62,079 nucleotides of DNA. Source: Pseudomonadota bacterium (GTDB taxonomy: Bacteria; Pseudomonadota; Gammaproteobacteria; Burkholderiales; Burkholderiaceae_D). Every line of letters starts with the position of its first letter. Position 1 is the stretch's first letter. Both the position numbers and the translations under genes were made by a program. This document shows, piece after piece, positions 18,432 through 26,980 of the stretch. The stretch spans positions 1 to 62,079 of the forward strand of contig JAFAGG010000016.1 in the NCBI GenBank assembly GCA_023422955.1, written 5' to 3'. The notes beneath the pieces are model-generated. The model was not told the DNA's origin and searched no databases. It saw only the letters and a list, made by a program, of their open reading frames with translations.

Positions 18432-18460
18432 TTGCCGGTTTGAGAAAATGGCGATATAAT
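18432..18460 (+). promoter_or_regulatory. rpsT promoter
   Basis: TTGCCG (18432-18437), a 17-base spacer and a perfect TATAAT (18455-18460), 77 bases before the rpsT ATG. The GCGGGC after the -10 is a GC-rich discriminator as expected for ribosomal genes. Confidence 0.75.
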
Positions 18461-18537
18461 TGCGGGCTCTACAGATTCTGGCTCGCAAGCCGCAGGTTTG
18501 CAGCAATTTCAGATTACGTTTTAGGAAATATCAATTC

Positions 18538-18801
18538 ATGGCAAATACCGCACAAGCACGCAAACGCGCTCGTCAGGCAGTTAAGCAGAACGCACACAAT
18601 TCCAGCCTGCGCTCGACGCTGCGTACCGCGATCAAGGCAGTGCGCAAGGCAATCGCCGGTGGTGACAAGGCTGCTGCGACCCAGGTTTTCCAATCCTCGG
18701 TGTCGACGATTGATCGCATCGCTGACAAGAAAATCATCCATAAAAACAAGGCCGCTCGCCACAAGAGCCGTCTGGCAGCCGCTCTGAAGGCAGCCGCCTA
18801 A
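18538..18801 (+). CDS. rpsT: 30S ribosomal protein S20
   Basis: An 87-residue basic protein, normal length, starting MANTAQARKRARQAVKQNAH; it binds 16S rRNA early in 30S assembly. The repeated 'K-A-A-A-R-H-K-S-R-L' type C-terminus (AARHKSRLAAALKAA) is characteristic. The start at 18538 has AGGAAA upstream; the longer open frame from 18460 is the 5' UTR. In enteric bacteria S20 represses its own translation; here the 70-odd-base leader could serve the same end, but this is not shown. Confidence 0.97.
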   Translation: MANTAQARKRARQAVKQNAHNSSLRSTLRTAIKAVRKAIAGGDKAAATQVFQSSVSTIDRIADKKIIHKNKAARHKSRLAAALKAAA

Positions 18802-18846
18802 GTTGGTTGGAGCGCGCAGTACGCGCGCTCAGTCTCTGGATGAGTT

Positions 18847-18881
18847 AAAAGCCCGCATGATTGATTTCATGTGGGTTTTTT
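18847..18881 (+). terminator. rpsT terminator
   Basis: AAAAGCCCGCATG pairs with CATGTGGGTTTT (13 bp, two G-U), loop ATTGATTT, ending in a T run. A separate GC-rich hairpin (18810-18830, GAGCGCGC/GCGCGCTC) lies between stop and terminator. Confidence 0.75.
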
Positions 18882-18914
18882 GCGTTGCTGGTGAATTGAT
18901 GTACGGTGGCGAAG

Positions 18915-19355
18915 CTAATTCGGCAAGCCCGCAATCGGGGTGCCGGGCAAAATATTCTTTTTCTGAAACCATCCCTGGTTCATTTCCAGTGCATATCGTG
19001 CCGGCTTCAGAGCGCAATGACTTTCGGTAGTGTGGGGTTGCATGTCTTCAATATTGAGGATGCGCCCCTCCTTGTCGAGAAAGGCGACCGAAAGAGGCAG
19101 GGGGGTGTTTTTCATCCACATGCAGATTCGGGCAGGCTCATCAAAGATAAACACCATGCCTTCATTGGGCCCCATGCTTTGCCTGAACATGAGCCCTTGC
19201 TGGCGTGCCGGATCATTGGCGGCCACTTCCGCCTTGATGAGATGAATGCCGATATTGAGCGGAACTACGGGTAATTTGGATTGGGCCAAGGCAGTATGGC
19301 TTGCGCAAATCGAGAAAAATGCTGCCGAGAGCATTTTGATAGTTCGTTGGTTCAT
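18915..19355 (-). CDS. DUF192 (UPF0127) exported protein
   Basis: A 146-residue protein with an N-terminal signal peptide (MNQRTIKMLSAAFFSICASH, cut near ALAQ) and the DUF192 domain: 'D-P-A-R-Q-Q-G-L-M-F-R-Q-S-M' and FIFDEPARICMWMKNTPLPL, then DKEGRILNIEDMQP. The family is widespread and of unknown function in the periplasm. ATG 19355 is chosen because the signal peptide starts there; 19334 is an alternative. Confidence 0.83.
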   Translation of the reverse strand: MNQRTIKMLSAAFFSICASHTALAQSKLPVVPLNIGIHLIKAEVAANDPARQQGLMFRQSMGPNEGMVFIFDEPARICMWMKNTPLPLSVAFLDKEGRILNIEDMQPHTTESHCALKPARYALEMNQGWFQKKNILPGTPIAGLPN

Positions 19356-19434
19356 CGCGTATGAAGTCAAAAACATGAGCAGCTCAAAGAACTTCAATTA
19401 TACGCAGCCCTAAAGACCATCCGTAACCTATTCC

Positions 19435-19986
19435 CTATTCGTCAAATGCTACTTCCTGCCATTCACCGGGCCAGAGTGGATGGCTTTCAAGGGAAAAGGG
19501 CCCGATAGCAATCCTTATAAGGCGCAAGGTCGGCAGACCGACTGCTGCCGTCATTCGGCGCACTTGCCGATTTTTTCCTTCGCTGATGGTAATGGCTACC
19601 CAATCGGTCGGAATGTGAGTGCGCTGCCTGACTGGCGGATCGCGGGGCCAGAGCCAGGCAGGTTCCTGTACGGCGCGGGCATCGCAGGGCTGCGTAGTAA
19701 AGTCGCCTAGATCCAGAGGTTGTCGTAATCGTTCCAGGGCGTCGTGCGTTATTGCTCCTTCCACCTGGGCCAGATAAGTTTTTTGCAGCTTGCGATCAGG
19801 GTGGCTGATCTTGTGTTGTAAATTTCCATCATCAGTCAGCAAAACCAGGCCTTCGCTATCTGCATCCAGTCGGCCTGCCGGATAGATATTGGGGATGGAT
19901 AAATGATCCGCCAGGGTTTTTCGGGTGGGATGAGCTGAAAATTGACACATCACCTGACACGGTTTGTTAAAAAGAATGAGAGGCAT
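19435..19986 (-). CDS. rluE: 23S rRNA pseudouridine synthase RluE-type
   Basis: A 183-residue RsuA/RluB/E/F-family pseudouridine synthase without the N-terminal S4 domain, as in RluE (which modifies U2457 of 23S rRNA in E. coli). The catalytic Asp is in GRLDADSEGLVLLTDDG; the second motif is KTYLAQVEG and the third GKNRQVRRMTAAVG. The short length and the MPLILFNKP start agree with RluE. Genes flanking it (cspA, clpS, clpA) are the usual betaproteobacterial neighbours, though icd, which I recall as often nearby, is not between them. Confidence 0.88.
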   Translation of the reverse strand: MPLILFNKPCQVMCQFSAHPTRKTLADHLSIPNIYPAGRLDADSEGLVLLTDDGNLQHKISHPDRKLQKTYLAQVEGAITHDALERLRQPLDLGDFTTQPCDARAVQEPAWLWPRDPPVRQRTHIPTDWVAITISEGKNRQVRRMTAAVGLPTLRLIRIAIGPFSLESHPLWPGEWQEVAFDE

Positions 19987-20305
19987 GGAAGGTTAAGCTA
20001 GGAAGGTGCGTCAATTTTACAAGAGCATCACGCAAAGAAGGACAAGGCAAGAAGACGCGCTGCCTTCTTCGGCCCATCAGGAAAATGGGTTGGTGCGGAG
20101 CTGCTGTGAATTATTGGCCACTCATGCTGTAAAAATGCCATCCTGTTGCATGGCAGCATGAAGACGCTTGGCTATTTCTGCCGCTATCTGGTTTACTGAA
20201 TAAGACGAAGGGCCGTGCAGCGGAAAGGATGGATTTTGAGATGGATGTAATGCGTGTCGGGGAAGGTGCGGCGTGGAATTAATTGGTCATGCAAAATACA
20301 GACAT
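19987..20305. other. Intergenic region rluE-cspA
   Basis: About 320 bases without a supportable gene. It holds an imperfect hairpin (CATGC 20123-20127 with GCATG 20156-20160, enclosing TGCCAT/ATGGCA) and probably the rluE promoter; no clear -35/-10 pair was seen. Confidence 0.4.
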
Positions 20306-20307
20306 AA

Positions 20308-20335
20308 AAAAATCCCTGCCTTGGCAGGGATTTTT
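20308..20335 (-). terminator. cspA terminator
   Basis: A perfect 13-bp stem, AAAAATCCCTGCC/GGCAGGGATTTTT, with a two-base gap; on the minus strand it ends in seven T residues. Confidence 0.88.
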
Positions 20336-20346
20336 CAACACTCAGA

Positions 20347-20550
20347 TTACGCAGCCTGAATGTTAGAAGCCTGTTTGCCTTTTGGGCCTTGCGTGACTTC
20401 AAATTGGACTTTTTGGCCTTCTTTCAAGGTTTTGAAGCCAGGCATTTGAATAGCGGAGAAATGGGCGAACAAATCTTCACCACCATCGTCCGGCGTAATA
20501 AAGCCAAAGCCTTTAGAATCGTTAAACCATTTAACGGTACCTGTTGCCAT
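20347..20550 (-). CDS. cspA: Cold-shock protein (CspA family)
   Basis: A 67-residue OB-fold RNA chaperone. RNP1 is KGFGFI (residues 13-18) and RNP2 is DLFAHFS (26-32), both intact. The whole length matches the CspA family. It is monocistronic: a strong terminator follows and a promoter with TTGACA lies 160 bases upstream, leaving a 5' UTR of about 130 bases, as in cold-inducible csp genes whose leaders act as thermosensors. The paralogue name (CspA, CspD, CspE) cannot be settled from sequence alone. Confidence 0.93.
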   Translation of the reverse strand: MATGTVKWFNDSKGFGFITPDDGGEDLFAHFSAIQMPGFKTLKEGQKVQFEVTQGPKGKQASNIQAA

Positions 20551-20686
20551 AAAAAGCGTCTTTCAAATAATAATAATCACACGAGCCGTAAAAACAAGAA
20601 GCATCGCGTTACGTCGCCCCCCTTTTTAACCCTGCTCCTTCCTTTTTTGTATCAGTGAGTGTTGGCTTACACAAACTAATAAGTCC

Positions 20687-20715
20687 ATTTTTCGCGCAAA
20701 AAAAAGAAATGTCAA
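20687..20715 (-). promoter_or_regulatory. Candidate cspA promoter and long 5' UTR start
   Basis: On the minus strand TTGACA (20715-20710) is perfect; 17 bases later is AAAAAT, a poor -10. The predicted start near 20680 gives a roughly 130-base leader before cspA. Confidence 0.45.
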
Positions 20716-20788
20716 GTAATTTGGGAAACTAATAACTTTTTCCTGAGAGGAATCAATTAGGACTTGAACGAGAGTTTTGTGTCGCCAT

Positions 20789-20817
20789 CTGTGCAGTACA
20801 CAGAAAGCGCGTAATAT
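20789..20817 (+). promoter_or_regulatory. Candidate clpS-clpA promoter with palindrome
   Basis: TAATAT at 20812-20817 could be the -10, 62 bases before clpS. The -35 position is occupied by a perfect palindrome CTGTG-CAGTA-CACAG (20789-20803), possibly an operator. It is one base short of a LexA spacing (CTGT-N7-ACAG). Confidence 0.4.
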
Positions 20818-20878
20818 TATTAGTACGGATTTTGCGTTAGCTACGGGCATCCGTGAGATTGAGGCAGTAGAATAACCT

Positions 20879-21187
20879 ATGGCAACTATGGACGAGAATG
20901 GTACAGTTCTTGCGCGGCAGGAGGGCAAGCTCAAACCACCCCCAATGTATCAGGTGTTGTTGTTAAACGATGACTTTACCCCTATGGAATTCGTCGTCGC
21001 AATAATTCAGGAGTACTTCAACAAGGATAGGGAAACCGCGACGCAGATCATGCTCAAGGTGCATCGTGATGGAAAAGGTATGTGTGGCGTATATCCAAAA
21101 GATATCGCCAGCACGAAGGTTGAACAGGTGATGAATCACGCGAGGAAAGCAGGACATCCTCTGCAGTGTGTGATGGAGGAAGCATGA
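20879..21187 (+). CDS. clpS: ATP-dependent Clp protease adaptor ClpS
   Basis: A 102-residue adaptor that hands N-degron substrates to ClpAP. The N-terminal extension is flexible; the core has 'Y-Q-V-L-L-L-N-D-D-F-T-P-M-E-F-V' with the substrate-pocket Asn-Asp-Asp, and HRDGKGMCGVYPKDIASTKV. The 3' end overlaps clpA by the tetranucleotide ATGA, giving translational coupling of adaptor and unfoldase. Confidence 0.96.
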   Translation: MATMDENGTVLARQEGKLKPPPMYQVLLLNDDFTPMEFVVAIIQEYFNKDRETATQIMLKVHRDGKGMCGVYPKDIASTKVEQVMNHARKAGHPLQCVMEEA

Positions 21188-23484
21188 TTGCCCAGGAATT
21201 GGAAGTAAGTTTGCATATGGCGTTCGTCGAAGCACGCCAAGCTCGGCATGAATTTATTACTGTCGAGCATCTTTTGTTGGCTCTGCTCGATAATCCTTCC
21301 GCTGCAGAAGTACTACGTGCTTGCGCAGTCAATATTGAAGATTTGCGCAAGACGCTGACAAATTTCATTAATGACAATACGCCTACGGTACCTGGCACGG
21401 GCGAGGTGGATACCCAGCCTACGCTGGGTTTCCAGCGTGTCATCCAGCGCGCGATCATGCATGTCCAGTCGGCATCCAACGGCAAGAAGGAAGTCACTGG
21501 GGCTAATGTACTGGTTGCCATCTTCGGCGAGAAAGATTCGCACGCCGTCTACTACCTGCATCAGCAAGGTGTAACGCGGCTGGATGTGGTCAATTACATT
21601 TCTCACGGCGTGCGCAAGGATCAGCCGAACGAAAGCCAGAAAGCGGCAGAGGGCGGCGAGGAATTGCAGGCTGAAGGCCAGCAGAAGGAAAGCGCGCTTG
21701 ATCAGTTCACCCAGAATCTCAACAAGCTGGCTGCTGAAGGCAAGATCGATCCGCTGATCGGTCGGGACGCCGAAGTGGAACGCGTGATCCAGACGCTGTG
21801 CCGCCGTCGCAAGAATAATCCGCTCCTGGTGGGAGAGGCGGGCGTAGGCAAAACGGCGATTGCCGAAGGCCTGGCATGGCGCGTTGTGCAAGGCGATGTG
21901 CCGGAAATTTTGCAGAATGCTGTCGTGTATTCACTGGATATGGGGGCGCTGCTGGCCGGCACTAAATATCGAGGCGATTTCGAGCAGCGTCTGAAAGCCG
22001 TGCTCAAACAGCTCCGGGATAATCCTAACGGCGTTCTCTTCGTCGATGAGATTCATACCATCATCGGTGCGGGTTCCGCCTCAGGCGGAACGCTGGATGC
22101 GTCCAATCTGTTGAAGCCAGCCTTGTCCAGCGGCCAGTTGAAGTGCATCGGTGCGACGACTTATACCGAATTCCGCGGGGTTTTCGAAAAAGACCATGCA
22201 TTGTCGCGGCGCTTCCAGAAGATCGACGTCAACGAGCCGACGGTAGAACAAACCGTGCAGATCCTGCGCGGGCTGAAATCCCGTTTCGAAGAGCATCATG
22301 GCGTGAAGTATTCTGCCTCGGCGCTGACTTCGGCGGCAGAATTGTCGGCACGCTTCATCAATGACCGTCATTTGCCGGACAAGGCTATCGATGTGATCGA
22401 TGAGGCTGGCGCTGCGCAACGGATACTGCCCAAGTCCAAGCAGAAGAAAACCATAGGCAAGGGCGAGATCGAGGAAATCATTTCCAAGATCGCGCGCATT
22501 CCTTCGCAGACTGTCAATCAGGATGATCGCAGCAAGCTGCAGACGATAGACCGCGATCTGAAGAATGTCGTGTTCGGCCAGGAGCCGGCTATCGAAGCAC
22601 TATCGTCCGCCATCAAGATGGCGCGAGCCGGTCTGGGCAAGACCGACAAGCCGATTGGCTCATTCCTGTTCTCCGGCCCCACGGGTGTCGGCAAGACCGA
22701 AGTGGCCAAGCAGCTCGCGTTCATTTTGGGCATAGAGATGATCCGCTTCGATATGTCGGAGTACATGGAGCGTCATGCAGTGAGCCGTTTGATCGGCGCG
22801 CCGCCGGGCTATGTCGGATTTGACCAGGGCGGTCTGTTGACCGAAGCGATTACCAAGAAGCCCCATGCTGTGCTGCTGCTTGATGAAATCGAAAAAGCGC
22901 ATCCGGATATCTTCAATATCCTGCTGCAGGTGATGGACCATGGCACGCTGACGGATAACAATGGTCGCAAGGCAGACTTCCGCAATGTCATCATCATCAT
23001 GACGACGAACGCGGGTGCCGAAAGCCTGCATAAGCGCAGCATTGGTTTCACCGAGGGCAAGCAGCAAGGTGACGAGATGGCGGACATCAAGCGCATGTTC
23101 ACGCCGGAGTTCCGCAATCGTCTGGATGCGACCATCAGCTTCCGTGCGCTGGATGAAGAAATCATCCTGCGTGTGGTGGACAAGTTCCTGATGCAACTGG
23201 AAGAGCAACTGCACGAGAAGAAGGTGGAAGCCATCTTTACCGACGGCTTGCGTCATTTCCTGGCAAAACAGGGCTTCGATCCCTTGATGGGCGCTCGTCC
23301 GATGGCGCGCCTGATCCAGGACATGATACGCAAGGCGCTTGCGGACGAACTCCTGTTCGGTCGCTTGGTGAATGGCGGACGTGTCACGGTCGATATGGAC
23401 GAGAACGAAAAAATCCGACTGGAGTTTGCGGAAGGCGATGCAACACCGCCGACGCCGCCCCAGGAAGCAGTCGAAGTCGAATAA
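21184..23484 (+). CDS. clpA: ATP-dependent Clp protease ATP-binding subunit ClpA
   Basis: A 766-residue HSP100 unfoldase that feeds ClpP. The N-terminal double Clp-N repeat spans about residues 1-145. AAA1 has GEAGVGKTAIAEG and VLFVDEIHT; AAA2 has GPTGVGKTEVAKQ and LLLDEIEKAHPD. The ClpP-binding IGF-type loop is present (HKRSIGFTEGKQQ). There is no ClpB middle coiled coil, so it is ClpA and not ClpB/C. The ATG at 21184 has GGAGGAAGC immediately upstream and overlaps clpS. A strong terminator follows. Confidence 0.96.
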   Translation: MIAQELEVSLHMAFVEARQARHEFITVEHLLLALLDNPSAAEVLRACAVNIEDLRKTLTNFINDNTPTVPGTGEVDTQPTLGFQRVIQRAIMHVQSASNGKKEVTGANVLVAIFGEKDSHAVYYLHQQGVTRLDVVNYISHGVRKDQPNESQKAAEGGEELQAEGQQKESALDQFTQNLNKLAAEGKIDPLIGRDAEVERVIQTLCRRRKNNPLLVGEAGVGKTAIAEGLAWRVVQGDVPEILQNAVVYSLDMGALLAGTKYRGDFEQRLKAVLKQLRDNPNGVLFVDEIHTIIGAGSASGGTLDASNLLKPALSSGQLKCIGATTYTEFRGVFEKDHALSRRFQKIDVNEPTVEQTVQILRGLKSRFEEHHGVKYSASALTSAAELSARFINDRHLPDKAIDVIDEAGAAQRILPKSKQKKTIGKGEIEEIISKIARIPSQTVNQDDRSKLQTIDRDLKNVVFGQEPAIEALSSAIKMARAGLGKTDKPIGSFLFSGPTGVGKTEVAKQLAFILGIEMIRFDMSEYMERHAVSRLIGAPPGYVGFDQGGLLTEAITKKPHAVLLLDEIEKAHPDIFNILLQVMDHGTLTDNNGRKADFRNVIIIMTTNAGAESLHKRSIGFTEGKQQGDEMADIKRMFTPEFRNRLDATISFRALDEEIILRVVDKFLMQLEEQLHEKKVEAIFTDGLRHFLAKQGFDPLMGARPMARLIQDMIRKALADELLFGRLVNGGRVTVDMDENEKIRLEFAEGDATPPTPPQEAVEVE

Positions 23485-23506
23485 GCTGAAGCTATATTTG
23501 ACGATC

Positions 23507-23537
23507 AAAGCCCGAACTGATGTTCGGGCTTTTTTTT
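23507..23537 (+). terminator. clpA terminator
   Basis: AAAGCCCGAAC/GTTCGGGCTTT, 11 bp with loop TGAT, followed by a T run. Confidence 0.9.
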
Positions 23538-23564
23538 ATGAGTGGAACCGGGCGGGCAATAAAA

Positions 23565-23585
23565 AACCCGGACACAGTCCGGGTT
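23565..23585 (-). terminator. Terminator of the minus-strand lipoprotein operon
   Basis: A 9-bp stem AACCCGGAC/GTCCGGGTT with loop ACA; on the minus strand it ends in TTTTTT, 22 bases after the last gene of the ribF-to-lipoprotein run. Confidence 0.85.
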
Positions 23586-23606
23586 CAGGAGATCCGAACG
23601 TCGGAA

Positions 23607-24665
23607 TTAAGGCAGTAAAGGTTTGCGTGCTCTTTCCTTGGTCCTGATTTCGGCTACCGTTTTGTTGATGGCAACAAGACGTTGAGCGCTGGAGGGATGC
23701 AGCGCAGTGTAACCGGTGGATTCGCTCTGCGGATACTGACGGGCGAGGCCTTCCCAGAAACGGGCTGCATCATCAATGTCATAGTCGGCGCGAGCGAGCA
23801 TATACAAGGCCAGCGCATCGGCTGCCGTATCCAGATCCGCCGGATAGGGGCGTATGCGCGAATAGGCTTCACGAATCGCATTCGGATCAGGATTCACACG
23901 GCGCAGGTTGGAGATGACAGTGCCCATTGCCACATTGGTGCGCAAGCGGCTTGCATGTCTCAAGGTGCTATGTGCAAGCTCTTTTGCCAGTACGTAGGCC
24001 AGCTCGTCATCAGAGCGCGCCACGTTCAGCATGCCGCGCGTGATCATGATGTTGCGGCCATCGCTGTAGGCATTCACGCTGTCGGAGTTGCCGACTTCGA
24101 TACTGAAGGCGCAGGCATGAGTCAGCGGAACGGCGAGTGTAGTCTGTGAACTTCCGCGAGCGACAGTCAGGGAAACGCTGTCGCGGTCACGCACCATGGG
24201 AGCCAGCAAGGCAGCTGCTTCCCGTTCGGCATTCGGACCGCTGGGAATGGTTTGCCCTTCTACGGAAACCAGGCGATCACCTTCACGCAGGCCGGCCTTG
24301 GCAGCGCCGCCTCCCGACAACACGCCCACGACTTGCAATTGTTCTCCCAGTCCGAGCAGCGAGGTTGCCGCGCCGGTCAGTTCACCCGAGTAGGAGTACT
24401 TGTTCTTTGCGGTAAAGCCCAGCAGGTTGCGCGCATTGTCTTTGCACAGTTCTGCGTTATTGACCATCAACGGCGCTGCGACACGGTAGACACGATCTTG
24501 CTGGGCAACGAGTTGCTGCAGGGTGCTCTGCTGCGTTCTGTCTGCGCCACCGTCAATGAGCGGAGCCGAGCAGGAAGCGAGCAGCAGGACGAGCGGCAAC
24601 GCGATGAGCAAAGATTTGCTGCGTTTGCCGGTGCTGTGAGAAGAAACGGGGGTCAAGCTGGGCAT
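23607..24665 (-). CDS. M48-like lipoprotein with PDZ domain and altered zinc motif
   Basis: A 352-residue lipoprotein: signal ending LLASC with the lipid Cys at residue 32. A PDZ-like segment (GVLSGGGAAKAGLREGDRLV) lies near residues 115-135, and the M48-like domain near 195-340. The zinc helix reads ELAYVLAKELAHSTLRH: the HEXXH motif is KELAH, so the first zinc His (residue 228) is Lys, and the third-ligand region reads DLDTAADAL with Asp where Glu is expected. It therefore may be a non-catalytic relative. The ATG at 24665 has AGGGAGG upstream; a longer frame would run into dut. It is the last gene of the operon, 13 bases after dut. Confidence 0.82.
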   Translation of the reverse strand: MPSLTPVSSHSTGKRSKSLLIALPLVLLLASCSAPLIDGGADRTQQSTLQQLVAQQDRVYRVAAPLMVNNAELCKDNARNLLGFTAKNKYSYSGELTGAATSLLGLGEQLQVVGVLSGGGAAKAGLREGDRLVSVEGQTIPSGPNAEREAAALLAPMVRDRDSVSLTVARGSSQTTLAVPLTHACAFSIEVGNSDSVNAYSDGRNIMITRGMLNVARSDDELAYVLAKELAHSTLRHASRLRTNVAMGTVISNLRRVNPDPNAIREAYSRIRPYPADLDTAADALALYMLARADYDIDDAARFWEGLARQYPQSESTGYTALHPSSAQRLVAINKTVAEIRTKERARKPLLP

Positions 24666-24678
24666 ATGAGGGCCTCCC

Positions 24679-25128
24679 TTAGAGTTTGCCGGTGCTGCCG
24701 AAACCGCCGGCACCGCGAGCGCTTTGATCAAATTCTTCAACGATATTAAAGCCGACCTGCAGTACCGGCACGATAACCAGCTGAGCCAGGCGCTCCATCG
24801 GGTTCAAGGTGAAGGTAGCAATGCCGCGATTCCAGGCCGATACCATCAGTTGACCCTGATAGTCGGAATCGATCAGACCGACCAGGTTGCCCAGCACAAT
24901 GCCATGCTTGTGACCCATGCCGCTGCGCGGCAGGATCATGGCGGCATAGCCGGGGTCGCCGATATGTATGGCCAGACCGGTTGGAATCAGATGGGTAGCA
25001 CCAGGTTCCAGCACCAGGGGTTGATTGATGCAGGCGCGCAAATCCAGGCCAGCACTGCCGGGCGTCGCGTAAGCCGGCATTTGCTCCTTCATGCGCGGAT
25101 CCAGAATCTTGACGTCGATATTTTTCAT
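24679..25128 (-). CDS. dut: Deoxyuridine 5'-triphosphate nucleotidohydrolase (dUTPase)
   Basis: A 149-residue trimeric dUTPase that converts dUTP to dUMP and PPi, keeping uracil out of DNA and supplying dTMP synthesis. The motifs are intact: GSAGLDLRA, PRSGMGHKHGIVLGN, GLIDSDYQGQL and the C-terminal arm GAGGFGSTGK. Length is normal. It follows coaBC in the usual proteobacterial coaBC-dut order. Confidence 0.96.
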   Translation of the reverse strand: MKNIDVKILDPRMKEQMPAYATPGSAGLDLRACINQPLVLEPGATHLIPTGLAIHIGDPGYAAMILPRSGMGHKHGIVLGNLVGLIDSDYQGQLMVSAWNRGIATFTLNPMERLAQLVIVPVLQVGFNIVEEFDQSARGAGGFGSTGKL

Positions 25129-25183
25129 GTTATGTCCAAAAAGCTGAGCAGCGCCGGAGAGGCAAGCCGCTGCTCAGATTGAA

Positions 25184-26380
25184 TCAGCTGGGAATGCGCT
25201 GGGCAATTTCACCGATCAGCTGTCGTGCGAGTTGCTGCTTAGTGCCGCAAGGAAGTCTGAGATGGCCCTTGTCGTCAAACAGGACGAGCTCATTTTCATC
25301 TTCACCGAAGGTTTGCGGCCCGATATTGCCAACCAGCAGCGGCACACCTTTACGCTCCCGCTTGGCTTTCCCATTCTGAAGCAGGTTTTCCGATTCCGCG
25401 GCAAAGCCCACGCAATAAGGATGCTGCGGCAGCGCAGCGACTTCAGCGAGGATGTCGGGATTCGTCTCGAACTGCAATGTCGGCATGCTTCCCTTGCGAT
25501 CTTTCTTGATCTTCTGATCGCTGGGATTGACCACTCGCCAGTCAGCGACTGCTGCTACCGCTACAAAAATATCCTGCTGGGTGATGTGCGACATGACCAC
25601 GTCATACATTTGTTCCGCAGTCTGTATGTTGATGCGCTGCACACCATAAGGCGTTGGCAAGGCGGTCGGGCCGGATACCAGCATAACTTCGGCACCTGCA
25701 GCGCGCGCAGCGCCCGCGATGGCATAGCCCATCTTTCCCGACGAGCGATTGGTAATGCCGCGCACCGGGTCAATCGGCTCAAAGGTCGGGCCGGCAGTGA
25801 TTAATACTTTCTTCCCATGCAGCAGTTTGGGATGGAAGGCATGGATCACTTCATCCAGCAATTGCTCAGGCTCCAGCATGCGTCCCATGCCGATTTCGCC
25901 GCAGGCCTGTTCGCCGGCGCCCGGGCCCATTATGGCAATGCCATCGGCACGCAGTTGGGCGGCATTGCGCTGGGTGGCGGGGTTTTCCCACATCTCCACG
26001 TTCATGGCCGGGGCAATCATCAAGGGCACACGCGCCGGGCGGGCGATGCACAAGGTGGACAGCAGATCGGAGCAGGCGCCGTGCGCCAGCTTGAACATGA
26101 AATCGGCAGAGCAGGGCGCGATGACGATCGCATCCGCATCGCGGGTCAGATCGATGTGCGGCATGTTGCTGCTCAGGCGCGCGTCCCACTGATCGTGATA
26201 GACCGTATTGCCCGACAGCGCTTGCAAGGTGACGGGAGTGATGAATTGCAGCGCGGCTTCCGTCATGACGACCTGCACCGAGGCGCCCACCTTGACTAGG
26301 GCGCGGGTGAAATCCGCAGCCTTGTAGCAGGCGATGCCGCCGGTAAGGCCCAACACGATTTTTTTACCTGCCAGATCCAT
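25184..26380 (-). CDS. coaBC: Bifunctional phosphopantothenoylcysteine decarboxylase/synthetase CoaBC
   Basis: A 398-residue bifunctional enzyme of coenzyme A synthesis. The CoaC domain (about 1-185) is a flavoprotein decarboxylase with GLTGGIACYKAADF and the PXMNXXMW-like APAMNVEMW motif; the CoaB domain (190-398) joins CTP-activated 4'-phosphopantothenate to cysteine and shows VLITAGPTFEPIDPVRGITN. The ATG at 26380 has GGGAG five bases upstream; the longer frame starts with GTG. It lies between lspA and dut in the same operon. Confidence 0.95.
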   Translation of the reverse strand: MDLAGKKIVLGLTGGIACYKAADFTRALVKVGASVQVVMTEAALQFITPVTLQALSGNTVYHDQWDARLSSNMPHIDLTRDADAIVIAPCSADFMFKLAHGACSDLLSTLCIARPARVPLMIAPAMNVEMWENPATQRNAAQLRADGIAIMGPGAGEQACGEIGMGRMLEPEQLLDEVIHAFHPKLLHGKKVLITAGPTFEPIDPVRGITNRSSGKMGYAIAGAARAAGAEVMLVSGPTALPTPYGVQRINIQTAEQMYDVVMSHITQQDIFVAVAAVADWRVVNPSDQKIKKDRKGSMPTLQFETNPDILAEVAALPQHPYCVGFAAESENLLQNGKAKRERKGVPLLVGNIGPQTFGEDENELVLFDDKGHLRLPCGTKQQLARQLIGEIAQRIPS

Positions 26381-26422
26381 GCACACTCCCGATCGATACC
26401 GCAGTACTTGGTGACATGCGGA

Positions 26423-26917
26423 TTATTTATTCACGCGTCGCAATTCATCGACGATGAACAGGGCAGCGCCGATAAAGATGGCGCAATCAGCGATGTTAAA
26501 AGCTGGCCAGTGCCATCCTGCGGCATGGAAATCCAGGAAGTCGACCACATGGCCATAGGCGATCCTGTCTATCAGATTGCCGACCGCACCGCCTAGTATC
26601 ATCGCCATCGCCCAGGAGAATAAGGGCTTGTCGCCGTGCTTCTTCAGCAGATACAGGATGACCACGCTGGCGATGACGCTCACCGCGGTAAAGAAATAAC
26701 GTTGCCAGCCATCTTGCGACGCCAGGAAGCTGAATGCCGCTCCTTTGTTATACACCAGCACCAGGTTGAAAAACGACGTGACCGGAACCGACTCACCGTA
26801 GGAAAACGACTGGCTGATCAGGATTTTTGTAACTTGGTCCAGCACGACCACCACGGCGGCGATTGCCAGCCACGGCGCAAGTCGAGGACGGGAATACAAG
26901 TGGAAGTTGTCAGCCAT
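26423..26917 (-). CDS. lspA: Lipoprotein signal peptidase (signal peptidase II)
   Basis: A 164-residue inner-membrane aspartyl protease that cuts prolipoproteins before the lipidated Cys. Four hydrophobic segments are visible; the catalytic aspartates are in GGAVGNLIDRI and FNIADCAIFIGA. The ATG at 26917 (MADNFHLYS) is the family-like start; the frame is open five codons further. It follows ileS by 63 bases, the classic ileS-lspA arrangement. Confidence 0.96.
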   Translation of the reverse strand: MADNFHLYSRPRLAPWLAIAAVVVVLDQVTKILISQSFSYGESVPVTSFFNLVLVYNKGAAFSFLASQDGWQRYFFTAVSVIASVVILYLLKKHGDKPLFSWAMAMILGGAVGNLIDRIAYGHVVDFLDFHAAGWHWPAFNIADCAIFIGAALFIVDELRRVNK

Positions 26918-26980
26918 AGATAGGGTTATCAAAGGTGGGCCGCTGCGATGCTTCGGGAACAGCAGCGGCTGGTGTCATTG

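Noticed and set aside
20789..20803. LexA box before clpS
   Set aside because: CTGT-N7-ACAG has one base too few in the spacer; clpSA is not known as an SOS operon.
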